Below are positions 17,466-26,661 of a stretch of 64,000 nucleotides of DNA, piece by piece (the stretch's first letter is position 1; each line of letters begins with the position of its first letter). Under the pieces are notes generated by a model. The model had not been told where the DNA came from, did not search any database, and saw only the letters and a list, made by a program, of their open reading frames with translations. Origin of the DNA: Arthrobacter saudimassiliensis (GTDB taxonomy: Bacteria; Actinomycetota; Actinomycetes; Actinomycetales; Micrococcaceae); the NCBI GenBank assembly GCA_900016675.1, contig LN483070.1, forward strand, positions 1,364,001 through 1,428,000. The letters are read 5' to 3'. Both the position numbers and the translations under genes were made by a program.

Positions 17466-18139
17466 GGAGCGTGGCCGAGGTGCAGGACGACATCCGGCTG
17501 GATTCCGTGGCCGACGCCGTGGCGGCGATCGCCGCCGGGCGGCCCGTGGTTGTGGTCGACGACGAGGACCGCGAGAACGAAGGCGACATCGTCTTCGCCG
17601 CCGAGCACGCCACCGGCGAGCTGATGGGGTGGACCGTCCGGCACACCTCCGGCGTCGTCTGCGTGCCGCTGCCGGGGCAGCTGGCCGACCGGCTGGCCCT
17701 GCCACCCATGACCGCGGTCAATGAGGACGCCAAGGGCACCGCCTACACGGTCTCCTGCGACGCGGCCCAGGGCGTCAGCACCGGCATCAGCGCCGCGGAC
17801 CGGGCGCTCACCTCCCGCCTGCTGGCCGATCCGGGCACCGGCCCGGAGCAGCTGACCCGGCCCGGGCACATCTTTCCGCTGCGTGCCCGTGACGGCGGAG
17901 TCCGGGCCCGCCGCGGGCACACCGAGGCCGCCGTTGAACTGGCCCGGCTCGCGGGCTGCCGGCCGGTGGGAGTGATCGCGGAGCTGGTGCACGACGACGG
18001 CGACATGATGCGCCTGCCGGCGCTGCGGGACTTCGCGGACCGCGAGGGCCTGGTGCTGATCAGCATCGAGGACCTGGTGCGGTACCTGGACGAGGGCGGC
18101 ACCGGTTCCGGGGAGGAACGGGAGGCCGGCCATGAGTGA
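17462..18139 (+). CDS. ribB: 3,4-dihydroxy-2-butanone-4-phosphate synthase RibB, 225 aa
   Basis: Makes the four-carbon precursor from ribulose-5-[17 protein letters not shown] (magnesium site), TGISAADRA and [11 protein letters not shown] (catalytic His) are present. This is a single-domain enzyme: the gene stops after the DHBP domain, and RibA is a separate gene overlapping by 8 bp, rather than the fused RibBA usual in actinobacteria. GTG at 17462 follows AGGAG with spacing 8; GTGs at 17471 and 17480 are alternatives. Confidence 0.95.
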   Translation: MRSVAEVQDDIRLDSVADAVAAIAAGRPVVVVDDEDRENEGDIVFAAEHATGELMGWTVRHTSGVVCVPLPGQLADRLALPPMTAVNEDAKGTAYTVSCDAAQGVSTGISAADRALTSRLLADPGTGPEQLTRPGHIFPLRARDGGVRARRGHTEAAVELARLAGCRPVGVIAELVHDDGDMMRLPALRDFADREGLVLISIEDLVRYLDEGGTGSGEEREAGHE

Positions 18140-18803
18140 AGCGCTGCACGCGGTGCCGGACGGCGGGGAGGTCCCGGCGGGAATCCTGCCCGGTCCCGAG
18201 GTTCGGCTGCCCTCGGCTTTCGGCGACTTCACCGCGCAGGCCTGGACCGATCCGGCCGCCGGCACCGAGCACATGAGCGTGAGCGCGCCGGGCACCAGCC
18301 CGGACGGGGACGGCGCCGCGCCGCTGGTGCGCCTGCACTCCGAATGCCTCACCGGCGACGTGTTCGGCTCCTACCGCTGCGACTGCGGCGAACAGCTGGA
18401 ACAGGCCCTGGAACTGGTGCAGCTGCACGGCGGTACGGTGCTGTACCTGCGCGGCCAGGAGGGCCGGGGCATCGGGCTGGCGAACAAGCTGCGCGCCTAC
18501 GCGCTGCAGGAACAGGGTGCGGACACGGTGGAGGCGAACGAACAGCTCGGCCTGCCCGTCGACGCCCGCGATTACCGGGCCGCCGCGGCCATTCTGCATG
18601 AGCTGGGCCTGCACCGGATCCGGCTGCTGACCAACAACCCGGCCAAACGCGACTGGCTGGGCCGGTTCGGCATCCAGGTCGAGGCCATGGTGCCCTCCGA
18701 GGTGCCGGTCCGGGCCGAAAACGAACGCTACCTGCAGACCAAACGGGATCGGATGGACCACCATCTGTCCCTGCTGCGCAGCAGGCCGGTCCGGCAAAGC
18801 TGA
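18132..18803 (+). CDS. ribA: GTP cyclohydrolase II, 223 aa
   Basis: Opens the imidazole ring of GTP, first step of riboflavin synthesis. Zinc ligands Cys72, Cys83 and Cys85 in [21 protein letters not shown] site in [10 protein letters not shown] and the DYRAAAAIL and [12 protein letters not shown] motifs. About 45 residues of poorly conserved head precede the domain. ATG start overlaps ribB by 8 bp, so this is a natural split of the RibBA arrangement. A 100 bp spacer separates it from ribH. Confidence 0.96.
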   Translation: MSEALHAVPDGGEVPAGILPGPEVRLPSAFGDFTAQAWTDPAAGTEHMSVSAPGTSPDGDGAAPLVRLHSECLTGDVFGSYRCDCGEQLEQALELVQLHGGTVLYLRGQEGRGIGLANKLRAYALQEQGADTVEANEQLGLPVDARDYRAAAAILHELGLHRIRLLTNNPAKRDWLGRFGIQVEAMVPSEVPVRAENERYLQTKRDRMDHHLSLLRSRPVRQS

Positions 18804-18905
18804 CCGGAACCGGACACGGATCACTATGCGGCTTCCGGCGGGGGCGCCCCGCCGGAACCGCACGACCACACCCCGCTGCACCCGCAGCCAAGCGAAGGAG
18901 AGCAC

Positions 18906-19388
18906 ATGAGCGGTCACGGAGCACCGGCCAACGACGTCAGTTCCATCAAGGCCCAGGGCCTGCACCTGCGGGTGGCGGTGGTCGCGGCGTCCTGGCATGA
19001 GGAGGTCATGGGCGGGCTGATCGACGGCGCCCTGCGCGCGGCGGAGGACGCCGGGCTGGAGATCGAGCTGGTCCGGGTGCCGGGCAGTTTCGAGCTGCCG
19101 GTCGCCGCCGCCCGGCTGGCACCGCATTTCGACGCGGTGGTGGCGCTCGGCGTCGTCATCCGCGGCGGCACCCCGCACTTCGACTATGTGTGTTCCGCAG
19201 CCACCACCGGGCTGACCGAGGTGAGCATCCGCACCGGCAAGCCGGTGGGCTTCGGCGTGCTGACCTGCGACACCGAGGACCAGGCCCTGGACCGTGCCGG
19301 CCTGGAAGGGTCCAGCGAGGACAAGGGCTACGAAGCCTTCGCGGCAGCGGTCAACACCGTGGCGGCGCTGCGCGGGGCCGGGGCCTAA
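18906..19388 (+). CDS. ribH: 6,7-dimethyl-8-ribityllumazine synthase, 160 aa
   Basis: Condenses the RibB and RibD products to lumazine; forms capsids of 60 or pentamers. [40 protein letters not shown] and [16 protein letters not shown] (catalytic His near residue 92) are seen. SD AAGGAGAGC before ATG 18906. Last gene of the rib cluster; an accessory block begins 30 bp later. Confidence 0.97.
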   Translation: MSGHGAPANDVSSIKAQGLHLRVAVVAASWHEEVMGGLIDGALRAAEDAGLEIELVRVPGSFELPVAAARLAPHFDAVVALGVVIRGGTPHFDYVCSAATTGLTEVSIRTGKPVGFGVLTCDTEDQALDRAGLEGSSEDKGYEAFAAAVNTVAALRGAGA

Positions 19389-19418
19389 GGGCTGCCGGAA
19401 CCGACTGGCAAGTGCCGG

Positions 19419-20354
19419 TCAACGGCGGGCGGCGCGGGCGGCGGGATCTTCGCTGAGTGCCTCGGGCGGCGAGCACTCCCGAAGGGCCGTGATGACCGTT
19501 TGGACTGCGGCCCGGTGCAGGGCTTCGGGCCGGCAGAGGATATCGACGCACCTGACCAGGTGCAGGTCGCTCAGCGGTTTGAGGACCAGGCCGGCGCCGG
19601 CCTGGGGTGCTGCCGTGTGGCGGGGCATCAGTGCGACGGCGGTGCCTGCGGCGACAATCGTGCCGGCAATGTTGAACTCGTTGATGCGGTGCGTGACCTT
19701 GAGCGGCCGCCCGGCGTGGACCGCGACGGCCTGCAGGGCCTGGACGAGCGGAAACCCGTCCTGCACCGAAACCCATTCCTCGTTCACGAGGTCCTGGACC
19801 CGCACTTCGGCTTCAGCGGCCAACACGTGCTGCTCCGACATCGCAATGTCCAGAGGTTCGCGGATCAGGGGCGTCGCCCTGATGCTTCGCGGCCACGGTG
19901 CGCTGTGCGCCAGGCGGTGCGCTATGACCAGGTCAAAGTCGGCGGCCAGCACGGGAAAGGTCTCCTGCGCGACGTCCCGGTCGTGGCATACGACCCGCGG
20001 ACTGCCCTCACCGGACAGCGCACGAAGCAAGGGGCCAAACCAGGTCAGGCCGGCACTGTTGAATCCGGCCACGCTCACCGTCGCTGCCGGGTCCTGCGCG
20101 TACCGGCTGACGGCCTGCTCGGCGTAGCTCATGGCGGCACTGATTTCCGCGGCAGCCGACGCCAGGGCCTGCCCCGCTCCGGTGAGGACGAGGTTCCGTC
20201 CCCTGCGTTCCGTCAGCGGCACCTCGAGTCGGCGCTGCAGCGCACCAAGCTGTTGTGATACCGCTGACGGCGAGACGTGGAAGGCCCTCGCCACAGCGGC
20301 GAGGCTTCCCCGTTCCCCCAGCTCCCTGAGCAGCTGCAACTGGCGCAGATCCAT
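19419..20354 (-). CDS. LysR family transcriptional regulator, 311 aa
   Basis: N-terminal winged HTH MDLRQLQLLRELGERGSLAAVARAFHVSPSAVSQQLGALQ (split by usual helices, residues 1-60), then the substrate-binding domain. Reads divergently from the EamA gene with 72 bp between them, the standard arrangement in which a LysR protein controls the exporter. The effector is not deducible. Confidence 0.93.
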   Translation of the reverse strand: MDLRQLQLLRELGERGSLAAVARAFHVSPSAVSQQLGALQRRLEVPLTERRGRNLVLTGAGQALASAAAEISAAMSYAEQAVSRYAQDPAATVSVAGFNSAGLTWFGPLLRALSGEGSPRVVCHDRDVAQETFPVLAADFDLVIAHRLAHSAPWPRSIRATPLIREPLDIAMSEQHVLAAEAEVRVQDLVNEEWVSVQDGFPLVQALQAVAVHAGRPLKVTHRINEFNIAGTIVAAGTAVALMPRHTAAPQAGAGLVLKPLSDLHLVRCVDILCRPEALHRAAVQTVITALRECSPPEALSEDPAARAARR

Positions 20355-20426
20355 AAGCGCAGACTAAACCAACAGGTCAAATGTTGCCCTCTCGTCTTAC
20401 CGGTGGGCCGCCATCACACTCGAGGA

Positions 20427-21395
20427 GTGCCTTTCCCACTTCAGTCCCCTGAACGGGGACCCTCGCTGCTTCGCCCAGCATTCCTCGGTGCGTTCCTGAC
20501 GGAACGCCGGGTGGACCTCCTCCTGCTCCTGGTGGCGGCCGTCTGGGGCAGCAGCTACGTGGCTGCCAAGTCCCTGACCGATACGGTGGGCGTCACTGTC
20601 ATCCTTTCGCTGCGCTTCCTGATCACGGCGACGGTCCTGGCGGTGATCTGGGTGTTCCGGGCCCGACGGCGGCCCGGACACCGCGAAACCGTGGTGGGCG
20701 TCATCCTGGGCTGTACCCAGGCCGGCGTGCTTCTCCTGGAAACCCGGGGCATTGCCGGCACCAGCGCCACGAATGCCGGGCTGATCATCAGCCTGGTCAT
20801 CGTGTTCACCCCCGTGACCGAGAGCATCGCCTTCCGGTCGAGGCTGCCGCGCATGGTGTTCGCGGGCGGCATCATCGCCTTGGTGGGCGTGTGCCTGCTG
20901 GTCTCCGGCGACGGGTTCGCCGCTCCCGCCTTCGGGGACCTGCTCGTCCTCGCAGCGGCGGTGGTCCGCGCCCTCCACGTCACCGCCGTCTCCGGCCTGA
21001 CCCGGGGACGCGGTTACAGTGCCCTGAATCTAACCCTGATCCAAGGGGCGGTATGCGCCCTGATCTTCACCGCAGCCGACCACCGGGGTGCGCTGCAGGC
21101 AGTGCGGAGCTTCGACCTGGGGGAGTGGACGGCCGTTCTCTACCTCGGCCTGGCCTGCAGCGTCTTCGCCTTCCTCGTCCAGACCTGGGCCATCCAGCAG
21201 ACCTCCGCCGCCCGGGCCAGCCTCCTCATGGGAACCGAACCCATCTGGGCGGTGCTCATTGGACTCACCCTCGGCCGGGAAGCCCTGGCACTGCTTGGTT
21301 TCATCGGAGCGGCCCTCATCATCGCCGGCACTTACCTTGGCCTGCGGGCCGAAACCCGCCACCGCGCCGCTTTGCCCTTTCCTGCACCCGGCTGA
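20427..21395 (+). CDS. EamA/DMT superfamily transporter, about 322 aa
   Basis: Ten hydrophobic segments in two EamA repeats: VDLLLLLVAAVWGSSYVAAK and FGDLLVLAAAVVRALHVT begin the halves, ending with ALLGFIGAALIIAGTYLG. Drug/metabolite exporters of this kind export amino acids or small metabolites. The start is uncertain: GTG at 20427 gives a 28-residue head before the first helix and GTG at 20511 starts at the helix itself. Probably under the divergent LysR gene. Confidence 0.85.
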   Translation: MPFPLQSPERGPSLLRPAFLGAFLTERRVDLLLLLVAAVWGSSYVAAKSLTDTVGVTVILSLRFLITATVLAVIWVFRARRRPGHRETVVGVILGCTQAGVLLLETRGIAGTSATNAGLIISLVIVFTPVTESIAFRSRLPRMVFAGGIIALVGVCLLVSGDGFAAPAFGDLLVLAAAVVRALHVTAVSGLTRGRGYSALNLTLIQGAVCALIFTAADHRGALQAVRSFDLGEWTAVLYLGLACSVFAFLVQTWAIQQTSAARASLLMGTEPIWAVLIGLTLGREALALLGFIGAALIIAGTYLGLRAETRHRAALPFPAPG

Positions 21396-21422
21396 CAGGC
21401 GGATACGTGAGCAGGAGGACGG

Positions 21423-22085
21423 TCAGTCGGCGCTCCCGCGGGGCCGGGAGAGCAGGAGGTACAGGCCAAGCCCTGCCGTCCAGAGGGTCAGTGTGTCGAA
21501 GGAGAGCCGTTCGGCGACGCCCACGCCTACCGCGGACGAGGGACCGCCGCCGATCGCGTCGATGAACAGCACCAGTCCCGCAATCTAGACAACCAGGCAG
21601 AGGATGGTCCAGGCCGTCGCCCAGCGTGCGGCGGAGCCTCCCCTGAGCGCAAAAACCAGGCAGACCATCCCGGCCCACTGCACCGGGGCCTGCGCGAGGG
21701 CGGCCAGGTTGTGCGCTTCGGGCTGTTGGTCCCACGGAAGGAACCCCACCAGCATCAGCAGGACCCCGCTCACGGCGACCAGCGCCATGGCCGCCCGACC
21801 ACTGCGCCGGTGCGGCCAGGCAGACCACAACAGGACGGCGCCGAGGGCCAGAAGCGCGCCGTTGGCGACGGTGCCTGCGTTGGCCAGCACGTGCGCAGGC
21901 GAGCAGATGTACCGCTCCATCCTGGTCCCGATGTCGAACGTTGCACAGCCGGTGACACCCAGGTCACTGATGGTGTTGGCACGCCACGAGTAGGGCCGCG
22001 GCCACTGGAGCGCGGCGGCCAGCTGGGCCGGGAAGGCGATAAGGCACAGGATCCACAGCACAGCACCCGACTGACGTCGTGTCAT
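21423..22085 (-). pseudogene. DUF998 membrane protein with in-frame TAG
   Basis: From the ATG at 22085 (MTRRQSGAVLWILC) a DUF998-type membrane protein reads in one frame: SWRANTISDLGVTGC, the RYICSPAHVLANAG motif, and several helices. At codon 167 a TAG (21585-21587) follows LCLVV. The same frame then continues for 53 more codons as a plausible last helix and tail (IAGLVLFIDAIGGG, LTLWTAGLGLYLLLS) to a TGA at 21423. This looks like one substitution in an otherwise intact gene. A truncated product of 166 residues could still be made. Confidence 0.8.
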
Positions 22086-22293
22086 GGCGGAAGCGTATAC
22101 CTGAGGGAACCCGGCGGCGCAGGGAGAGGGCTGAAACCGAGACGACGTCGTCGTTCCGCACCGCGCCATCGTTGTCGGAGGCACCGCACACCCCCCTTCC
22201 ATGGCTATTGTCAGTGGGGAGGGCGGCCGCGGCGGGCCCGGGCCGACGCCGGCCCGGGCGGCAGGCCACCGGACACCGCCGAGGAAGGGCGTC

Positions 22294-23607
22294 ATGGCAC
22301 AAGGCAACACGCAACCACTCGATGCCGCCGGCATGGCTCACATCCAGGGTCGCATCCTCGCCGCGGTGGTCCTCAGCCAGATTCTGGGCGGCGCCGGACT
22401 GGCGGCAGGAGTAACCGTGGGCGCCCTGCTGGCGCAGGAGATGCTGGGCTCGGACTCGCTCGCCGGCCTTCCCGCCGGGCTGATCACCCTCGGCTCCGCG
22501 CTGGCCGCCTACCTGGTCGGGAGGGCCAGCCAGCGGGCAGGACGACGGATCGGGCTCGGCTCCGGCTTTGCGGCCGGAGGACTGGGGGCGCTGGGAGTGG
22601 TCCTGGCCGCCGTGATCGATGCTCCGGTGCTGCTGTTCGCGGCGCTGGCGCTCTACGGGGCGGGGACGGCGACGAACCTGCAGGCGCGCTATGCCGGTAC
22701 GGACCTCGCCCCGCCGTCCGGCCGGGGCCGGGCCATCAGCGTGGCCATGGTCTCCACCACGCTCGGTGCGGTCGCCGGGCCGAACCTGGTGATGCCCATG
22801 GGCCAGGTCGCCTCCGGGCTGGGCATTCCGCCGCTGGCCGGCCCCTTCCTGCTGGCCGGCGCCGCGTTCCTGGGAGCCGGCGTCGTGCTCCTGGCCCTGC
22901 TGCGCCCCGATCCGTTCCTGCTGGCCCGTCGGCTGGAGGCCGACGCCGCAGCCTCCGCCGCTCCCTCCGCCGGACCGGCCGGCTCGGACCTTTCCGGTGC
23001 CCTGCCGCGTCCGGGCACCGGCGTCTACGTCGGCGGCGCGGTGATGGTGCTGACCCAGATCGCGATGGTGGCGATCATGACCATGACGCCGGTGCATATG
23101 CGCGCCCACGATCATGACCTCGCCGACGTCGGCCTGGTCATCGGCGTGCATATCGGGGCGATGTACCTGCCGTCACTCGTGACCGGTGTGCTGGTGGACC
23201 GGGTGGGCCGCACCCCGATGGCAGCGGCAGCGGGAGTGACCCTGCTGCTGGCGGGGCTGACGGCGGCCCTGGCGCCGGCGTCGTCCCTGGGCCTGCTGGT
23301 CCTGGCCCTGGCGCTGCTGGGCCTCGGCTGGAACTTCGGCCTGATCGCCGGCACGGCCCTCGTAGTGGACTTCACGGACCCGTCGATCCGGCCCCGGGTG
23401 CAGGGACGCATCGACGTCCTGGTAGCCCTAGCCGGGGCCGGCGGCGGTTCGCTCTCCGGCGTGGTGATGGCCGGGGCCGGCTATCCCGTGCTCGCGCTCT
23501 CCGGCGGCATCCTGGCCGTCGCTCTGCTGCCGGTGCTGCTCTGGGCCCGCCGGGTCAACGCCCTGGCGGCAGCCGTTCCGGACTCCGGATCCCGACCAGC
23601 GCGGTGA
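22294..23607 (+). CDS. MFS transporter, 437 aa
   Basis: Twelve hydrophobic segments. Start MAQGNTQPLDAAGMAHIQGR at ATG 22294, which has AGGAAGG upstream; the frame is open further up but unlike a transporter. A charged loop (LEADAAASAAPSAGPAG near residue 218) splits the halves. The second half has GRTPMAAAAGVTLLL and GLGWNFGLIAGTALV, motifs of drug or sugar efflux MFS proteins. Its 3' end overlaps the convergent exporter by 53 bp. Substrate unknown. Confidence 0.88.
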   Translation: MAQGNTQPLDAAGMAHIQGRILAAVVLSQILGGAGLAAGVTVGALLAQEMLGSDSLAGLPAGLITLGSALAAYLVGRASQRAGRRIGLGSGFAAGGLGALGVVLAAVIDAPVLLFAALALYGAGTATNLQARYAGTDLAPPSGRGRAISVAMVSTTLGAVAGPNLVMPMGQVASGLGIPPLAGPFLLAGAAFLGAGVVLLALLRPDPFLLARRLEADAAASAAPSAGPAGSDLSGALPRPGTGVYVGGAVMVLTQIAMVAIMTMTPVHMRAHDHDLADVGLVIGVHIGAMYLPSLVTGVLVDRVGRTPMAAAAGVTLLLAGLTAALAPASSLGLLVLALALLGLGWNFGLIAGTALVVDFTDPSIRPRVQGRIDVLVALAGAGGGSLSGVVMAGAGYPVLALSGGILAVALLPVLLWARRVNALAAAVPDSGSRPAR

Positions 23608-24931
23608 ACCCGGCGGCAAAGAACAGCACGGCCGTGGCCAGGGCCGTCTGCCGAAATCCTTCGTAGCCCAGCGTCCCGCCGGAGATCGTGCCGATGAGCG
23701 CCACGGAGATCAGTCCCGCCACCCGGGAGACGGCGTTGTTGACGGCGGACCCGATGCCGGCCTCCTCCTTCCGCAGTGCCCCGAGCACCGCCGTCGTCAG
23801 CGGAGCCACCAGGGCCGCCAGTCCGAGGGCGAACAGCAGCAGTCCGGGCAGCAGCTCGGTGAGGAACCGCACCGGGGGCTGCACGGTGAGCATCAGCAGG
23901 AACCCGGCGCCGGCGACGGCCGGCCCGGCGCTCATGAACAGCCGCGGCCCGTACCGCCCGGCCAGGGACCCGAACCAGCCGGAGAGCAGCAGCAGCGCAG
24001 CCGGCAGCGGCAGGGAGATGAGCCCGGCCTGCACAGCGGTGAACCCGGCGGTTTCCTGGACGAAGACGGTCACGGCGAAGGAACCGAGGGAAATCGCGGC
24101 GTACGCGGACGCGGTGACCATGTTTCCGACGCGGAAATTGCGCGCCCCGAACAGTGACAGCGGCATCATCGGCGCGGGGGCCCGGGCTTCTCGGACCAGG
24201 AAGAGAGCGAATGCCGCCGCGCCGAGCACCAGCGGGACTGCGACAGGCGCCGCGCTCCAGCCCAGCCGCCCCTGTTCGACCAGCCCGTACACCGTAGCCC
24301 CGAGCCCGACGACGGCCAGTCCGGCGCCGGGAAGGTCCAGGGCGGTGGTCCTGAGACGGCCGCCGTCGCGCAGGGGCGCCATCAACAGGAGCGTCGCGGC
24401 AACCGGCAGCACGTTCACGGCGAAGATCCACCGCCAGCCCGCCGCATCCACCAGGACGCCGCCCAGCAGCGGGCCGATGATGGCGGCGGAGCCGGTCCAC
24501 GCCGTCCATCGCCCGATGGCGCGGGCGCGGGCCTGTCCCTCGTAGGCGGAGGTCATCAGGGCCAGGGATCCCGGCACCAACAGGGCGCCCGCAGCCCCCT
24601 GCACCGCCCGGGCGGCAATCAATGCCTCCGGGTTCCATGCCAGCGCGCAGCCCACCGAGGCGACGCCGAACCCGAGCAGGCCCAGGCGGAGGATCCGCAG
24701 CCGTCCGAACGTGTCCGAGAGTGAGCCGGCGAGGAGAATCAGGGCACCGAGCGTGAGCAGGTACGCGTTGACGGTCCACTGCTGGGTGGCCAGCCCGCCG
24801 CCCAGGGCCGAGCTGATCGCGGGCAGGGCCACCGTGACGATGGTGCCGTCCAGGAACGCCACGAAGGAGGCGAGGACCGCCACGGCGAGCAGCCGGGATC
24901 CGGGCAGGGAACGGCCTGGCGCAGCTGCCAT
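23555..24931 (-). CDS. DHA2-type MFS multidrug exporter, 458 aa
   Basis: EmrB/QacA-like exporter with about 14 hydrophobic segments. The family motif FLDGTIVTVALPAI follows the first helix (residue about 20-33), and the GxLaDrxGrrrxl-type loop is seen as GSLSDTFGRLRIL. Start ATG 24931 has AAGGGTGG upstream. It converges with the preceding transporter and its last 53 bp are shared with it. Substrates cannot be named; related proteins export dyes, antibiotics or proton-coupled drugs. Confidence 0.9.
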   Translation of the reverse strand: MAAAPGRSLPGSRLLAVAVLASFVAFLDGTIVTVALPAISSALGGGLATQQWTVNAYLLTLGALILLAGSLSDTFGRLRILRLGLLGFGVASVGCALAWNPEALIAARAVQGAAGALLVPGSLALMTSAYEGQARARAIGRWTAWTGSAAIIGPLLGGVLVDAAGWRWIFAVNVLPVAATLLLMAPLRDGGRLRTTALDLPGAGLAVVGLGATVYGLVEQGRLGWSAAPVAVPLVLGAAAFALFLVREARAPAPMMPLSLFGARNFRVGNMVTASAYAAISLGSFAVTVFVQETAGFTAVQAGLISLPLPAALLLLSGWFGSLAGRYGPRLFMSAGPAVAGAGFLLMLTVQPPVRFLTELLPGLLLFALGLAALVAPLTTAVLGALRKEEAGIGSAVNNAVSRVAGLISVALIGTISGGTLGYEGFRQTALATAVLFFAAGFTALVGIRSPERLPPGR

Positions 24932-25128
24932 CGGCTCACCACCCTTCGTCCGGCCGTCCCTGCCTGCCACCATCCGCCGTCCGGGTCGCGTATTTCAATG
25001 GTGGCACCGGGCAGGTGACACGTCAGTCCATGGACCAGCCGACGTCGTCCCTCTGTGATGGCGCCGGCGACGGCGCATATTGGCGGAGGACCTGTCCAGC
25101 CTGCGCGCAGCGGCGTACCGTCAGATCC

Positions 25129-25674
25129 GTGAGGGAAGTGTCGCAGCCGCTGGGTTTCGCGCGGGCCGTGGGCAAGAGCCAGGCCGCCGAGAAAGTCGCT
25201 GCTGCGCAGGAAAAGCTCTACCGGCCCATCCTCGACTGGGCTCGGCAGAGCCCGTTCCACAGCGGCGTGTTGGGCCACTCGGTCCACCCGCCGCTCACCG
25301 ACCTCACCTCGGGCTGCTGGCTCAGCGCCACCATCCTTGACCTGGCGGGCGGGCCCGCCGCCCGGTCCGGGGCCACCCTGCTCGTTGCCACCGGGCTGGC
25401 TGCGTCCGTGCCGACGGCCATCGCCGGCGCCGGAGACTGGGCGGACATGACCGGGGACCAGCGGCGCATCGGCGCGGTGCACGCGCTGGGCACCGACATC
25501 GCCGTTTTCGCCAACATCGGCTCGGTCATCGCCCGCACCCGGGACCGCCATGGGCTCGGTGTCCTCCTCAGCCTGGGCGCAAACGTGGTTCTGGCCGGAT
25601 CGGGGTTCCTCGGCGGGCACCTGGCCCTGAACCGGGGAGCCGCCCGCCGCGCCCCGGGCGGCGCAAAGGCTTAG
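25129..25674 (+). CDS. DUF2231 membrane protein, 181 aa
   Basis: Four hydrophobic helices with the DUF2231 signature HSGVLGHSVHPPLTDLTSGC (residue about 45-64), a second histidine segment IGAVHALGTD, and GSGFLGGHLAL. DUF2231 proteins are membrane proteins of unknown function with conserved histidines. The head (residues 1-40) is charged and helical. GTG at 25129 is the likely start without a clear SD. Its stop overlaps the end of the convergent gene by 4 bp. Confidence 0.82.
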   Translation: MREVSQPLGFARAVGKSQAAEKVAAAQEKLYRPILDWARQSPFHSGVLGHSVHPPLTDLTSGCWLSATILDLAGGPAARSGATLLVATGLAASVPTAIAGAGDWADMTGDQRRIGAVHALGTDIAVFANIGSVIARTRDRHGLGVLLSLGANVVLAGSGFLGGHLALNRGAARRAPGGAKA

Positions 25675-26210
25675 CCCTCCAGGTCGTACACCTGTGCCGG
25701 GTTCCGCTCGAGGATCCGGTCCCGCATTTCGGCCTTCAGGACCTCCAGGTGGGCGAGCTCCGCCACGGTCTTGTCCGGTTTGGCGCCCAGCGCGATGAAT
25801 TCGTCGGTGACGATGCCGTCGTCGCGCAGCACGCAGGTGACGGTGGCGTCGCCCGCGCTGATCTCGAATACGTAGCGGGCCAGGGTGCTGCCGCGCTCGG
25901 GCCGGGCCAGCTCGGGCAGCACGGTGTAGCGGTCTCCGGTGACCGCGCGGGTCACAAGTTCGAAGGCGTCCCGGGCGCCGGGCCCGCCGAACGGGGTGCG
26001 GACGCGGATTCCGCGGCGCTCCACACGGCCGCCGGGGGTGCGGGCGGCCAGCTCCGGCAGCGCCCGGCCGAGCGCGGCAAAGGCATGGGCGACTCCGCCC
26101 GGGAAACCCGGTCCGTGGTATTTCATGCAGTCGGCGAAGGTGAAGTCCAGCTCCGTGCCGTCTTCCCACACGGTGAGGGTGCGGCCGGGAACGCCCGGAA
26201 TGGTGCTCAT
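25671..26210 (-). CDS. Hypothetical protein with FmdE-like CxxxHGPGFPGG motif, 179 aa
   Basis: No firm family. The start MSTIPGVPGRTLTVWEDGTE has the SD GAGGC. A motif ADCMKYHGPGFPGGVAHAFA at residues about 26-45 resembles the FHGHxCPG motif of FmdE (formylmethanofuran dehydrogenase subunit E) proteins, with Pro-Gly for His-Cys. The middle reads as an alternating beta region (RYVFEISAGDATVTCVLRDDGIVTDEF). The C-terminus is charged and helical (ELAHLEVLKAEMRDRIL). If the resemblance is real it would be a soluble metal-binding protein that lacks the CPG cysteine. Confidence 0.7.
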   Translation of the reverse strand: MSTIPGVPGRTLTVWEDGTELDFTFADCMKYHGPGFPGGVAHAFAALGRALPELAARTPGGRVERRGIRVRTPFGGPGARDAFELVTRAVTGDRYTVLPELARPERGSTLARYVFEISAGDATVTCVLRDDGIVTDEFIALGAKPDKTVAELAHLEVLKAEMRDRILERNPAQVYDLEG

Positions 26211-26348
26211 GGGTGATGCCTCTGTCTCTGTGCCGGTTGTGTGGCTGTGTGGGTGGTGTCGCGGCGGGTGTGGCGCCTGCGTCGCCGCGCCGGGTCGTGG
26301 CGGCGTACCCCCTAACCGTATAAGAAGCAGCCGGGCCCGCTCTGGCAC

Positions 26349-26612
26349 GTGCTGCCCGCCTGCCCTACGATCAGCGAACTCCGGCCTGGCCTGCCGGAAA
26401 CCGCCGGCCGGCGTCGGTACGAGGCCGGTAAGGTCTCGCCGAAGGAGGAGGGGTCGCCCACGCCTGCCCATCGGACGCTTGACCTCTACTTCGACAGCTA
26501 CGAGGATGCCTCCGCCGCAGTGACGACGCCTGTCGCCTCGGATCTCTTCGGCCAGCTGAAGGCCAGCGGGACCCCCTTCATTGCCCTGTTCTCGGAGGGT
26601 GAGGACGGCTAG
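26349..26612 (+). pseudogene. EthD-like C-terminal remnant
   Basis: The readable part (RYEAGKVSP, then HRTLDLYFDSYEDASAA, then SDLFGQLKASG) follows the EthD/dimeric alpha-beta barrel pattern of a strand, the YFDS helix and a tail. The first half of the fold, with its conserved tyrosine and His, is missing: the upstream 140 bp has no matching sequence in any frame, and there is no SD. Called a remnant; a short expressed protein is possible. Confidence 0.5.
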
Positions 26613-26661
26613 CGGCGGACCGTGCCGGCAGCTCCCGCTGCGTTCCCGGGGGTCGGCCGTC

